Assembly: GCA_031273305.1 (NCBI GenBank)
Contig: JAISSC010000194.1
Location: 1-12,659 of the forward strand
Reading direction: 5' to 3'
Length of the DNA: 12,659 nt
From: Flavobacteriaceae bacterium
Lineage (GTDB): Bacteria; Bacteroidota; Bacteroidia; Flavobacteriales; Weeksellaceae
Under the pieces are notes generated by a model. It searched no databases. It saw nothing but the letters and a program-made list of their open reading frames with translations, and was not told the origin of the DNA. This document shows positions 6,500-12,659 of the stretch, piece by piece. The translations under genes and the position numbers were made by a program. How positions within the stretch are numbered: position 1 is the first letter of the stretch; each line of letters begins with the position of its first letter.

Positions 6500-8107
6500 A
6501 TGCAGAAAATAACAGGATTTTTAATTTTAAGCAGTATTATAATTTCATGTGCCAGAGTAGGAACCCCTAGTGGAGGGAGTAAAGATGAAACACCCCCCAG
6601 ATTTTTGAGTTCAAAGCCGGATACTTTGGCTACAAAAGTGGCTACAAAAACTGAAGAGATAACCTTAAACTTTGACGAATATGTGGTAGTTAAAGATATA
6701 TCCACCCAGTTTATTATTTCGCCACCACCGAGAATAACTCCCTCTGTTTCCCCTAGCTCTACCGCCAGAAAATATGTTTCCGTACGTTTTTTTGAACCTT
6801 TGTTGGAAAATACCACGTACACCTTAAATTTTGGCTCCGGAATTCAGGATAACAACGAGGGGAATAAACTTGAGAACTTCTCATATACCTTTTCCACAGG
6901 AGATAAAATTGACAGTCTGCAACTCTCCGGACAGATAAAACAAAGTTTAGAAAAAAATCCGGCGGGTTCTACCATTGTTTCCCTATACAAGGTTGAGAAG
7001 GATACATTAGGAAACGATTCCGTAAACCTGAAAAACAAGCCCTATTACGTTTCAAGAACAGACACGGTCGGGAGGTTTAAATTAGAACACCTCCATGAAG
7101 GAAGGTTCAGGTTGATAGCCTTTAATGACCTAAACTCCAACATGATTCCCGATACGGAAAAAGAGATCACAGGGTTTATTTCCGAGATTGTAAATCCCGC
7201 TCAGGATGCAAACTATGATCTGGTGCTGTCGCCCGTGAAACAACCTTATAGAGCAGTCGCAGCGGAGCAGGACGGACAGGGAATTATAAAGGTCAAATTC
7301 AAAGGAAATCCCGAAAAGGTGTCTGTCACTCCCGTAGATGAGGATTTTCCTCCTATTAAGATAGAACATCAGCCCTATGCAGACAGTTTATACATATATT
7401 TTAACAATAAAGAGCTGAAGAATGCAGAAAAGAAGAGCAGAATAAAATTTCTGGCACAATACCGGGAGAAATCCGATACCCTGAGTGCTTTATATGATAA
7501 TGAAATTAAAACGGAGTTAACCCTTTCACCGATAGAAAAAGAAGTTACCCCATCTTCTGATTTTATCTTAAAATCTAATAATTTCATCGTTCAGGTAGAC
7601 AAAAGCAAGATGGAAATCCGTAAAAATAAAGAACCGATAGACTTCATAACAGAAATAGATTCTTTAGATTCAAGGAATACGACCATTAAATTCCCGATAG
7701 CCTTTGATTCCGAGTATCAATTACAGTTTAATGCCGGAGCATTCAAAGATTTCTTGGATCAGGAAAACATAGACACACTTTCTTATACCATAAAGACAAA
7801 AAAACAGAGTGAATACGGAAATTTAAATATAAAAATTCAAAATAAGCCTGCTTCCCGATTCTTTTTCCAGTTGATGACGGAAAAATATCAGGTTTTGGAG
7901 AACATATATGGAGAAGAAGAGGTTTTTAATTTTAGGAATTTGAAGCCCGGAAAATATCTCATACGAATCTTGGTAGATGAGAACAATAACGGATTCTGGG
8001 ATTTAGCAGATTTGGAGAATTTTATTCCTGCGGAAAAAACCTATATTTATCCCAAGCCTGTCGAAGTGCGAGCCTTTTGGGATATAAATGAGGTCTGGAT
8101 TTTATAA
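6500..8107 (+). CDS. Ig-like (Big_5) domain lipoprotein
   Basis: The product (535 aa) is a surface or periplasmic lipoprotein of a type common in Flavobacteriia. A short signal peptide ends I-I-S-C17, a lipobox, followed by R-V-G-T-P-S-G-G. Residues about 31-130 (PPRFLSSKPDTLAT onwards, with NFDEYV and the TYTLNFG strand) match a bacterial Ig-like Big_5 domain. Later regions are beta-rich. Two similar loops, FNDLNSNMIPD (about 208-218) and VDENNNGFWD (about 492-501), resemble the D-x-N-x-N-G repeats that close carboxypeptidase-regulatory/prealbumin-like folds, so at least two such modules are likely. No enzymatic motif is visible. The start is fixed by the signal peptide. Its function is unknown to me; a structural or envelope-organising role is inference. 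Base use is like the resident genes. Confidence 0.87.
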   Translation: MQKITGFLILSSIIISCARVGTPSGGSKDETPPRFLSSKPDTLATKVATKTEEITLNFDEYVVVKDISTQFIISPPPRITPSVSPSSTARKYVSVRFFEPLLENTTYTLNFGSGIQDNNEGNKLENFSYTFSTGDKIDSLQLSGQIKQSLEKNPAGSTIVSLYKVEKDTLGNDSVNLKNKPYYVSRTDTVGRFKLEHLHEGRFRLIAFNDLNSNMIPDTEKEITGFISEIVNPAQDANYDLVLSPVKQPYRAVAAEQDGQGIIKVKFKGNPEKVSVTPVDEDFPPIKIEHQPYADSLYIYFNNKELKNAEKKSRIKFLAQYREKSDTLSALYDNEIKTELTLSPIEKEVTPSSDFILKSNNFIVQVDKSKMEIRKNKEPIDFITEIDSLDSRNTTIKFPIAFDSEYQLQFNAGAFKDFLDQENIDTLSYTIKTKKQSEYGNLNIKIQNKPASRFFFQLMTEKYQVLENIYGEEEVFNFRNLKPGKYLIRILVDENNNGFWDLADLENFIPAEKTYIYPKPVEVRAFWDINEVWIL

Positions 8108-8173
8108 AGCTGTTAGAAAATTCTTATATTAGTACTTATCTTTTGAATTTTATAAAACGTTGAAAAAATATTC

Positions 8174-8626
8174 ATGAAAAAAATACTTATTATTACTTTG
8201 CTTGTTCTGGTTGCGATTCAGTTTATCAGAATTGATAAAACCAATCCTCCCGTTGATGCAGAACAGGATTATGTAACTATGACCCATGCACCCGTAGAAG
8301 TAAAAAATATCTTAAAAAGAGCCTGTTACGATTGCCATTCCAATGAAGTAAAATATCCCTGGTATACCAATATAGCTCCGGTTTCATGGTATATCAAAGA
8401 ACACATTAATCAGGGAAAAGAATATCTTAATTTCTCGGAATTTGGGAAATACAACAAATACCAGAAAGAGCATGTCATTACAGGATTATTCCATGTGATT
8501 GAAAAAAGAACCATGCCGTTGGATAGTTATGTTTGGCTGCATGAAGAGGCAGCATTGTCGGCAGAGGACAATAAAATATTGTTGGAATGGTTTGAGACCT
8601 TTTTACCCCAAGATTCCGTAAAATAA
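8174..8626 (+). CDS. Haem-binding domain protein (CxxCH), membrane-anchored
   Basis: The 150-residue product matches the small Bacteroidota haem-binding domain family (PF14376-like). Residues 4-19 form an uncleaved or cleaved hydrophobic N-terminal segment directing it to the periplasm. The single c-type motif C51-Y-D-C54-H55 would bind one haem covalently. The downstream segment S-N-E-V-K-Y-P-W-Y and the R-T-M114-P region are typical of the family, with the Met a possible distal ligand. The role is probably electron transfer or haem sensing at the envelope; the partner is unknown. The next gene starts 5 bp after the stop, so the two are likely co-transcribed. The 66-bp gap upstream lacks an exact TAnnTTTG match. 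Confidence 0.9.
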   Translation: MKKILIITLLVLVAIQFIRIDKTNPPVDAEQDYVTMTHAPVEVKNILKRACYDCHSNEVKYPWYTNIAPVSWYIKEHINQGKEYLNFSEFGKYNKYQKEHVITGLFHVIEKRTMPLDSYVWLHEEAALSAEDNKILLEWFETFLPQDSVK

Positions 8627-8631
8627 AAGTT

Positions 8632-9552
8632 ATGAATATACTGGAAAAAGGAGATACCATTTTGATCGTCGCTCCCGCAGGAAGGATAGAAAGAGCGCAA
8701 ATTCAGCCTGCAATTGATCTAATTGAAAAAAAGGGATGGAAATATCAGATAGGGAAGAATACTTTCCATCATTACTCTTTCGGATATAATTATTCAGGAA
8801 CGCCGGAAGAACGGTTGGAGGATTTGCAGTGGGCTTTTGACCATCCTCTGGCGAAAGCTATATGGTTTGCACGTGGAGGATACGGAGGAGTACAGATTAT
8901 AGATTCCCTGAAAAGTAAAAAATTTAAGGAAAACCCCAAATGGCTCATCGGATATTCAGACAATACGGTTTTTCATCAGCATTTCAACAGGAGAGGCATT
9001 CCTACCTTGCATGCAACAGTGTGCAAACCTTTGCCTCAGGGACAATCGGAAGAGACCTATACAACTCTTGTGGATGCTTTGGAGGGAAAAGAGCTGACAT
9101 ATACCATAAAGACCACTCCCTTTAATCGGGGAGGAAAGGTTGAAGGATATATTACAGGAGGGAATTTATCTATTTTATACAGCTTATTGGGAAGCAGGTC
9201 TTTAGATAGTTTCGAGGATAAAATAGTATTCATTGAAGATTGGTATGAAAACTACTATCATATAGACAGGATGCTTATCGGGATGGAAAGGGCAGGAGTG
9301 TTTAAGAAGATCAAAGGATTGATAGTAGGAGGTTTTACCAAGATGGATGCAAGGGAAGAAAATAAAAATTATGATGACCCTTTTGATGAAGAGGCATATA
9401 AAGTAATTTCCGAAAGATTTAAGAACTATGAGATCCCAAAAATTTTTGGCTTCCCGTCCGGACATATTTTTGATACCCGCACTATCATTATGGGAGGAAA
9501 GGCACGGATGGATGTCGGGAAAGATAAAGTGAACTTTGTAAACAGGCTTTAG
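8632..9552 (+). CDS. ldcA: LD-carboxypeptidase (MccF/LdcA family, peptidase S66)
   Basis: This 306-residue protein matches the S66 serine peptidases that cleave the L,D-bond releasing terminal D-Ala from tetrapeptide muropeptides during peptidoglycan recycling; related MccF proteins detoxify microcin C. Visible features are the N-terminal I-L-I-V-A-P-A-G, W-F-A-R-G-G-Y-G-G (78-86), the nucleophile in G-Y-S109-D-N, the catalytic Glu in I-E202-D-W-Y-E, and the catalytic His in G-F-P-S-G-H278. All three triad residues are present, and the length is normal. There is no signal peptide, so it acts in the cytoplasm. It follows the haem-binding gene by 5 bp and overlaps the convergent GtrA gene by 4 bp at the 3' end. 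The recycling role is more likely than microcin immunity here, but sequence alone does not settle this. Confidence 0.93.
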   Translation: MNILEKGDTILIVAPAGRIERAQIQPAIDLIEKKGWKYQIGKNTFHHYSFGYNYSGTPEERLEDLQWAFDHPLAKAIWFARGGYGGVQIIDSLKSKKFKENPKWLIGYSDNTVFHQHFNRRGIPTLHATVCKPLPQGQSEETYTTLVDALEGKELTYTIKTTPFNRGGKVEGYITGGNLSILYSLLGSRSLDSFEDKIVFIEDWYENYYHIDRMLIGMERAGVFKKIKGLIVGGFTKMDAREENKNYDDPFDEEAYKVISERFKNYEIPKIFGFPSGHIFDTRTIIMGGKARMDVGKDKVNFVNRL

Positions 9553-10019
9553 TTGGAAAAAATAATCTTCTTTTTAGCGACGTAGTTTATCAAAGAAACA
9601 AGGAATATCGCTAACGCCTTACAGAGAACAATATCGCCCACAGTAAAAAAGTAAAGATTGACAGGTTCATGAATAAAAGAATTAAAGATGGCAAAGATTC
9701 CCAAGCTCATGAACATAGTAGTGACAGAAAGGATGATGAATAAAGAAAATTCTTTTTTCTTCGAGTGTTTTCCTCGTGTAAAAACATATCGGATACTGAA
9801 AAAATAATTACTTAAGATTCCCCCTCCGGTAGATAAAAGATTAGAAAGAGGATATGCATTGGTTTTGTTTTCAAAAGAGAATATATGGGGAAGCATCTGG
9901 GGCAGGCTAAAGAATTTCATTAGAGAAACTTCTATCATAGCACTAAGAGTCCCGGCTATAAAGAATAAGGCAATTTGTTTTTTATGTTTTTTTATGGAGG
10001 CGATCACTTTTTTGACCAA
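9549..10019 (-). CDS. GtrA family membrane protein
   Basis: The product (156 aa) is a four-helix integral membrane protein of the GtrA family, whose members are thought to help move lipid-linked sugars for glycosylation of surface polymers. Hydrophobic segments lie at about 16-34, 59-79, 92-114 and 127-147. The family motif N-Y-F-F-S-I-R-Y-V-F (71-80, cf. the N-x-x-W-T-F pattern) follows helix 2, and the C terminus N-Y-V-A-K-K-K-I-I-F matches the second conserved site. The start is uncertain: a TTG at 10019 directly follows an in-frame TAG, and a GTG at 10007 would give a longer leader; no early ATG exists. No glycosyltransferase gene is adjacent, unlike many gtrA loci. It converges with ldcA (4-bp overlap) and diverges from the agmatine deiminase gene. 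Confidence 0.87.
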   Translation of the reverse strand: MVKKVIASIKKHKKQIALFFIAGTLSAMIEVSLMKFFSLPQMLPHIFSFENKTNAYPLSNLLSTGGGILSNYFFSIRYVFTRGKHSKKKEFSLFIILSVTTMFMSLGIFAIFNSFIHEPVNLYFFTVGDIVLCKALAIFLVSLINYVAKKKIIFSN

Positions 10020-10031
10020 CTAAAATCTAGG

Positions 10032-10068
10032 CAAAAGTAGGTTATTTTTTTTTATTTCTGTACTTTTG
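10032..10068. promoter_or_regulatory. Symmetric divergent promoters (CAAAAGTA ... TACTTTTG)
   Basis: TACTTTTG at 10061-10068 (plus) and its exact reverse complement CAAAAGTA at 10032-10039 (TACTTTTG on the minus strand) both match TAnnTTTG. They point outward to the agmatine deiminase gene (leader about 35 nt) and to gtrA (leader about 6 nt to the TTG at 10019, or about 18 nt to the GTG at 10007). Only 21 bp separate them, and neither has an obvious -33 TTG. This supports two opposed transcripts. Confidence 0.5.
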
Positions 10069-10109
10069 AAATAAATAAATAATTTAATTCATAGACACTC
10101 ATATAGAAT

Positions 10110-11198
10110 ATGTCAGTTAAAAATTACGAAAAGTATACTCCGGATGAATTTAAAAACAAAACGCCGAAAGAATTAGGATATTATTTTCCTGCGGAGTTTT
10201 TCCCACACAGAGCTACCTGGCTGTCCTGGCCTCATAAAGAACTTTCATGGCCGGGAAAGATTGAAAAAATATATGAACCCTATTCCCGATTTATAGCAGA
10301 AATATCCAAAGGAGAATTGGTAAATATTAATGTAAACAGTGCGGAAATGAAGGATTTTGCTTTGCAATACATTAAAAGAACCGATGCCGATTTGAATAAT
10401 ATCACCTTTTACATCCATCCGACGAATGATGCATGGTGCAGGGATCATGGACCCGCATTTCTGATCAATCCCAAGTCGGTAGAACATAAAAAGAGTATCG
10501 TAAACTGGAATTTCAACGCTTGGGGAAACAAATATCCTCCGTATGATTTAGATAACAAGATTCCACTCTTAATAGCAAAAGAAGAAAAATTACCGGTTTT
10601 CACTCCCGGAATTGTTATGGAAGGAGGTTCGGTAGAATTTAACGGAAAAGGTACGGTGCTTACTTCCAAATCATGTTTATTGAATGAGAATAGAAATCCG
10701 CAAATAGGTCAGGAACGAATTGAAAAATATTTAAAAGATTTTTACGGAGTAGAGCAGGTTCTCTGGGTCGATGACGGAATCGTGGGAGATGATACGGACG
10801 GGCATATTGATGATACCGTACGGTTTGTAAACGACAATACGGTTTTAGCTGTGGTAGAATCCAATCCGGAGGACGAAAATTACGAATTATTACAGGTGAA
10901 TTTGAGGCAATTGAAAAAAATGAAACTGTTGGATGGTCAGCCTCTCAATGTAGTCGAGTTGCCTATGCCCAGTCCCGTTTTTTGCGAAGGACAAAGGCTC
11001 CCTGCTTCCTATGCCAATTTTTATATTGCCAATGAATCGGTGATAGTTCCTGTCTTTAACTGTGAAAATGATGAAATTGCCTTAAATATTATCCAACAAT
11101 GTTTCCCGGATAGAAAAATACTGGGGATAGACTCCACAGATATTGTTTGGGGATTGGGAAGTTTTCATTGCCTGAGCCAGCAGGAGCCTGCAATTTGA
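10110..11198 (+). CDS. Agmatine deiminase family protein (peptidyl-arginine deiminase-like)
   Basis: This 362-residue protein belongs to the PPAD/agmatine deiminase family in the guanidine-modifying superfamily. Agmatine deiminase converts agmatine to N-carbamoylputrescine and ammonia in polyamine synthesis. Visible motifs: F-P-H-R-A-T-W-L-S-W-P (31-41), N106-D-A-W-C-R-D112-H-G-P, the E171-G-G loop, the catalytic D230-G-H232-I-D234-D, and the C-terminal G-L-G-S-F-H-C354-L-S-Q-Q with the nucleophilic Cys. The last motif differs from the canonical G-G-G-N-I-H-C of AguA, so substrate is not certain. There is no signal peptide, so it is cytoplasmic, unlike secreted PPAD. About 17 extra N-terminal residues precede the usual family start. 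No carbamoylputrescine amidohydrolase gene (aguB) is adjacent in the window. A -7 match lies at 10061-10068. Confidence 0.9.
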   Translation: MSVKNYEKYTPDEFKNKTPKELGYYFPAEFFPHRATWLSWPHKELSWPGKIEKIYEPYSRFIAEISKGELVNINVNSAEMKDFALQYIKRTDADLNNITFYIHPTNDAWCRDHGPAFLINPKSVEHKKSIVNWNFNAWGNKYPPYDLDNKIPLLIAKEEKLPVFTPGIVMEGGSVEFNGKGTVLTSKSCLLNENRNPQIGQERIEKYLKDFYGVEQVLWVDDGIVGDDTDGHIDDTVRFVNDNTVLAVVESNPEDENYELLQVNLRQLKKMKLLDGQPLNVVELPMPSPVFCEGQRLPASYANFYIANESVIVPVFNCENDEIALNIIQQCFPDRKILGIDSTDIVWGLGSFHCLSQQEPAI

Positions 11199-11320
11199 AC
11201 AATGCAATTTTTATTCGGGGAAGAAAAGAATATAGAGTTTTTAAGGTAAGTTAAAAAATAAGATAAAATGTAAGAGCGGTTTTTAATTGTTTTGTACATT
11301 TATCCTGAAAAAAAATCGGG

Positions 11321-11328
11321 TAGTTTTG
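11321..11328 (+). promoter_or_regulatory. Putative -7 element (TAGTTTTG) for the acyl-CoA dehydrogenase gene
   Basis: TAGTTTTG is an exact TAnnTTTG match, giving a predicted leader of about 68 nt. The nearest upstream TTTG (11291-11294) is 26 bp away, farther than usual, so the -33 element is doubtful. The 204-bp gap 11199-11402 otherwise holds only AT-rich sequence; I see no terminator with a clear stem and T-tract, and no gene. The A-rich run right before the ATG is typical of Bacteroidota translation starts. Confidence 0.4.
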
Positions 11329-11402
11329 AGATTATTAGTAAGCATTAATACAGAGCTTGTAAACCGATAAAAAGTATATTTATTCAACTAAAACAACAAA
11401 AA

Positions 11403-12545
11403 ATGATAGATTTTCAATTTACAGAAGAGCAGGAAATGATACGTCAGGCAGCACGAGATTTTGCTCAAAATGACCTGTTACCGGGAGTTATAGAAAGAGA
11501 CGAGAAACAGATATTTCCTGCAGAACAAGTCAGGAAGATGGGAGAGTTGGGCTTTCTGGGGATGATGGTAGACCCTAAATACGGCGGAAGCGGGATGGAT
11601 ACCGTTTCTTACGTGTTGGCAATGGAAGAGATTTCAAAAGTAGATGCTTCCAGTTCCGTAATAATGTCCGTAAATAATTCTCTGGTTTGCTGGGGTTTGG
11701 AAAAATTCGGTACGGAAGAACAAAAACAAAAATATCTTACCCGTCTGGCAACCGGAGAAATTATAGGAGCTTTTGCCCTTTCCGAACCGGAAGCAGGTTC
11801 CGATGCCACCCGCCAGAATACCACCGCAATAGATAAAGGAGACCATTATCTGTTGAACGGAACAAAGAACTGGATCACCAACGGAGGTTCAGCTTCAGTA
11901 TACTTAGTGATAGCTCAAACAAATCCCGAAAAAGGGCACAAAGGAATCAACGTCCTGATTGTGGAGAAAGGAACGCCGGGATTTGAAATAGGTCCCAAAG
12001 AAAATAAATTGGGAATTCGGGGGTCAGATACCCATTCCTTACTATTTACCGATGTAAAGGTTCCCAAAGAGAACAGGATAGGGGAAGATGGTTTTGGATT
12101 TAAATTTGCAATGATGACGCTTTCGGGCGGACGGATAGGTATTGCAGCACAGGCATTGGGAATTGCCTCAGGTGCTTTTGAGCTGGCATTGAAGTATTCT
12201 CAGGAGAGGAAAGCCTTCGGGAAAGAGATAATCAATCATCAGGTTATTGCATTTAAATTAGCCGATATGGCTACCAATATTGATGCTGCAAGATTACTTT
12301 GTTTGAAAGCCGCTTGGGATAAAGATACCCATAAGAATTATGACCAGTCCGGAGCGATGGCGAAATTATTTGCTGCTAAAACTGCGATGGAAACCACAGT
12401 GGAGGCAGTCCAGATTCACGGGGGATATGGTTTTGTGAAAGAATACCACGTGGAAAGATTGATGCGCGATGCTAAAATTACCCAGATTTACGAGGGAACT
12501 TCCGAAATACAAAAAATTGTTATTTCAAGGAGTTTGATAAAATAA
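11403..12545 (+). CDS. Acyl-CoA dehydrogenase (short/branched-chain type)
   Basis: This is a full-length (380 aa) FAD-dependent acyl-CoA dehydrogenase, cytoplasmic, catalysing alpha,beta-dehydrogenation of acyl-CoA in fatty-acid or branched amino-acid breakdown. The N-terminal helical domain begins F-T-E-E-Q-E-M-I-R. The flavin/substrate signature G-A-F-A-L-S-E-P-E-A-G-S-D-A is at 122-135, W-I-T-N-G about 157-161 contacts FAD, and Q-I-H-G-G-Y-G-F about 338-345 is the second ACAD signature. The catalytic base is E364 in I-Y-E-G-T-S-E-I-Q, the position used in short-chain (butyryl-CoA) enzymes, not the isovaleryl type where the Glu sits in an earlier helix. Chain-length preference is inferred. 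It is monocistronic in this window, with a leader of about 70 nt and no etf or thiolase genes beside it. Confidence 0.96.
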   Translation: MIDFQFTEEQEMIRQAARDFAQNDLLPGVIERDEKQIFPAEQVRKMGELGFLGMMVDPKYGGSGMDTVSYVLAMEEISKVDASSSVIMSVNNSLVCWGLEKFGTEEQKQKYLTRLATGEIIGAFALSEPEAGSDATRQNTTAIDKGDHYLLNGTKNWITNGGSASVYLVIAQTNPEKGHKGINVLIVEKGTPGFEIGPKENKLGIRGSDTHSLLFTDVKVPKENRIGEDGFGFKFAMMTLSGGRIGIAAQALGIASGAFELALKYSQERKAFGKEIINHQVIAFKLADMATNIDAARLLCLKAAWDKDTHKNYDQSGAMAKLFAAKTAMETTVEAVQIHGGYGFVKEYHVERLMRDAKITQIYEGTSEIQKIVISRSLIK

Positions 12546-12573
12546 CGTGAGTTCGGGATAAGAGATTTATAAA

Positions 12574-12590
12574 AGGTTCTAATTCGTATA
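12574..12590. repeat. 17-bp dispersed repeat, copy 2
   Basis: AGGTTCTAATTCGTATA matches 6402-6418 at 16 of 17 bases. It lies 29 bp after the acyl-CoA dehydrogenase stop. Followed by TTTAATTAATT, it has an 11-6-11 layout loosely reminiscent of a Xer recombination site, but I cannot call it one. Confidence 0.4.
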
Positions 12591-12623
12591 TTTAATTAAT
12601 TGAATTTTAAATGATTATTGTTT

Positions 12624-12647
12624 GTTGTATACCTGACGGCATACAAC
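12624..12647. repeat. Hairpin-forming inverted repeat near the window end
   Basis: GTTGTAT (12624-12630) pairs with ATACAAC (12641-12647). After an A/C mismatch, CC/GG adds two more pairs around the tetraloop TGAC. No T-tract follows on either strand, so it does not look like an intrinsic terminator. It could be a protein-binding palindrome, a repeat-family member, or the edge of an element that continues past the window. The rest of the 114-bp tail holds no gene. Confidence 0.55.
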
Positions 12648-12659
12648 CCACTATGACGT

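Noticed and set aside
820..9552. A dedicated cell-wall recycling cluster formed by namZ and ldcA.
   Set aside because: They lie 6.5 kb apart on opposite strands with unrelated genes between, so co-location alone does not support a functional cluster.
11306..11320. CCTGA/TCGGG stem with an A-rich loop as a terminator after the agmatine deiminase gene.
   Set aside because: The stem is only five pairs with a G-T wobble and no T-tract follows; it also sits directly before a -7 element.

Overview
The window (12,659 bp, AT-rich) looks like chromosomal DNA of a Bacteroidota bacterium, most likely order Flavobacteriales (Weeksellaceae/Chryseobacterium-like, a tentative placement). The support is the gene families present (NamZ/DUF1343, DUF3810, the Ig-like lipoprotein, the small haem-binding CxxCH protein, a Flavobacteria-type agmatine deiminase) and repeated matches to the Bacteroidota sigma-A -7 element TAnnTTTG upstream of genes. 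No rRNA, tRNA, CRISPR array, transposase or integrase was found.

Layout. Bases 2-811 hold the 3' part of a beta-lactamase-fold serine hydrolase whose catalytic motifs look destroyed. It converges, with an 8-bp gap, on a minus-strand secreted NamZ-type exo-beta-N-acetylmuramidase (820-2079). The 5' end of namZ overlaps that of a divergent FtsX/LolE-type ABC permease (2060-3289), so each gene's promoter lies inside the other's coding sequence. The permease is followed at 1 bp by a DUF3810 membrane metalloprotease-like gene (3291-4394).

Bases 4395 to about 6480 look like an inserted two-gene accessory islet. It holds a class D (OXA-type) beta-lactamase lipoprotein and a PD-(D/E)XK nuclease-like protein with a C-terminal DUF5655 domain. 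The two are separated by a promoter and an imperfect palindrome resembling an integron attC site. Both genes prefer GAC for Asp (15/22 and 15/24), unlike a resident gene such as the LD-carboxypeptidase (4/18).

Bases 6500-9552 return to core-like genes on the plus strand: an Ig-like (Big_5) lipoprotein, a haem-binding CxxCH protein and an LD-carboxypeptidase. A convergent GtrA-family membrane protein (9549-10019, minus) shares a symmetric divergent promoter region with an agmatine deiminase-family gene (10110-11198). An acyl-CoA dehydrogenase (11403-12545) closes the coding part. The last 114 bp contain a 17-bp sequence also found at the right side of the accessory islet (16/17 identity) and a strong hairpin.

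Functional themes: cell-wall turnover and recycling (NamZ, LD-carboxypeptidase), envelope biogenesis (FtsX-like permease, DUF3810, lipoproteins), acquired beta-lactam resistance, and ordinary nitrogen and fatty-acid or amino-acid catabolism. I see no clear new multi-gene system. The best leads are the OXA/DUF5655 islet with its attC-like palindrome, the mutually embedded namZ/permease promoters, and the motif-degenerate serine hydrolase.
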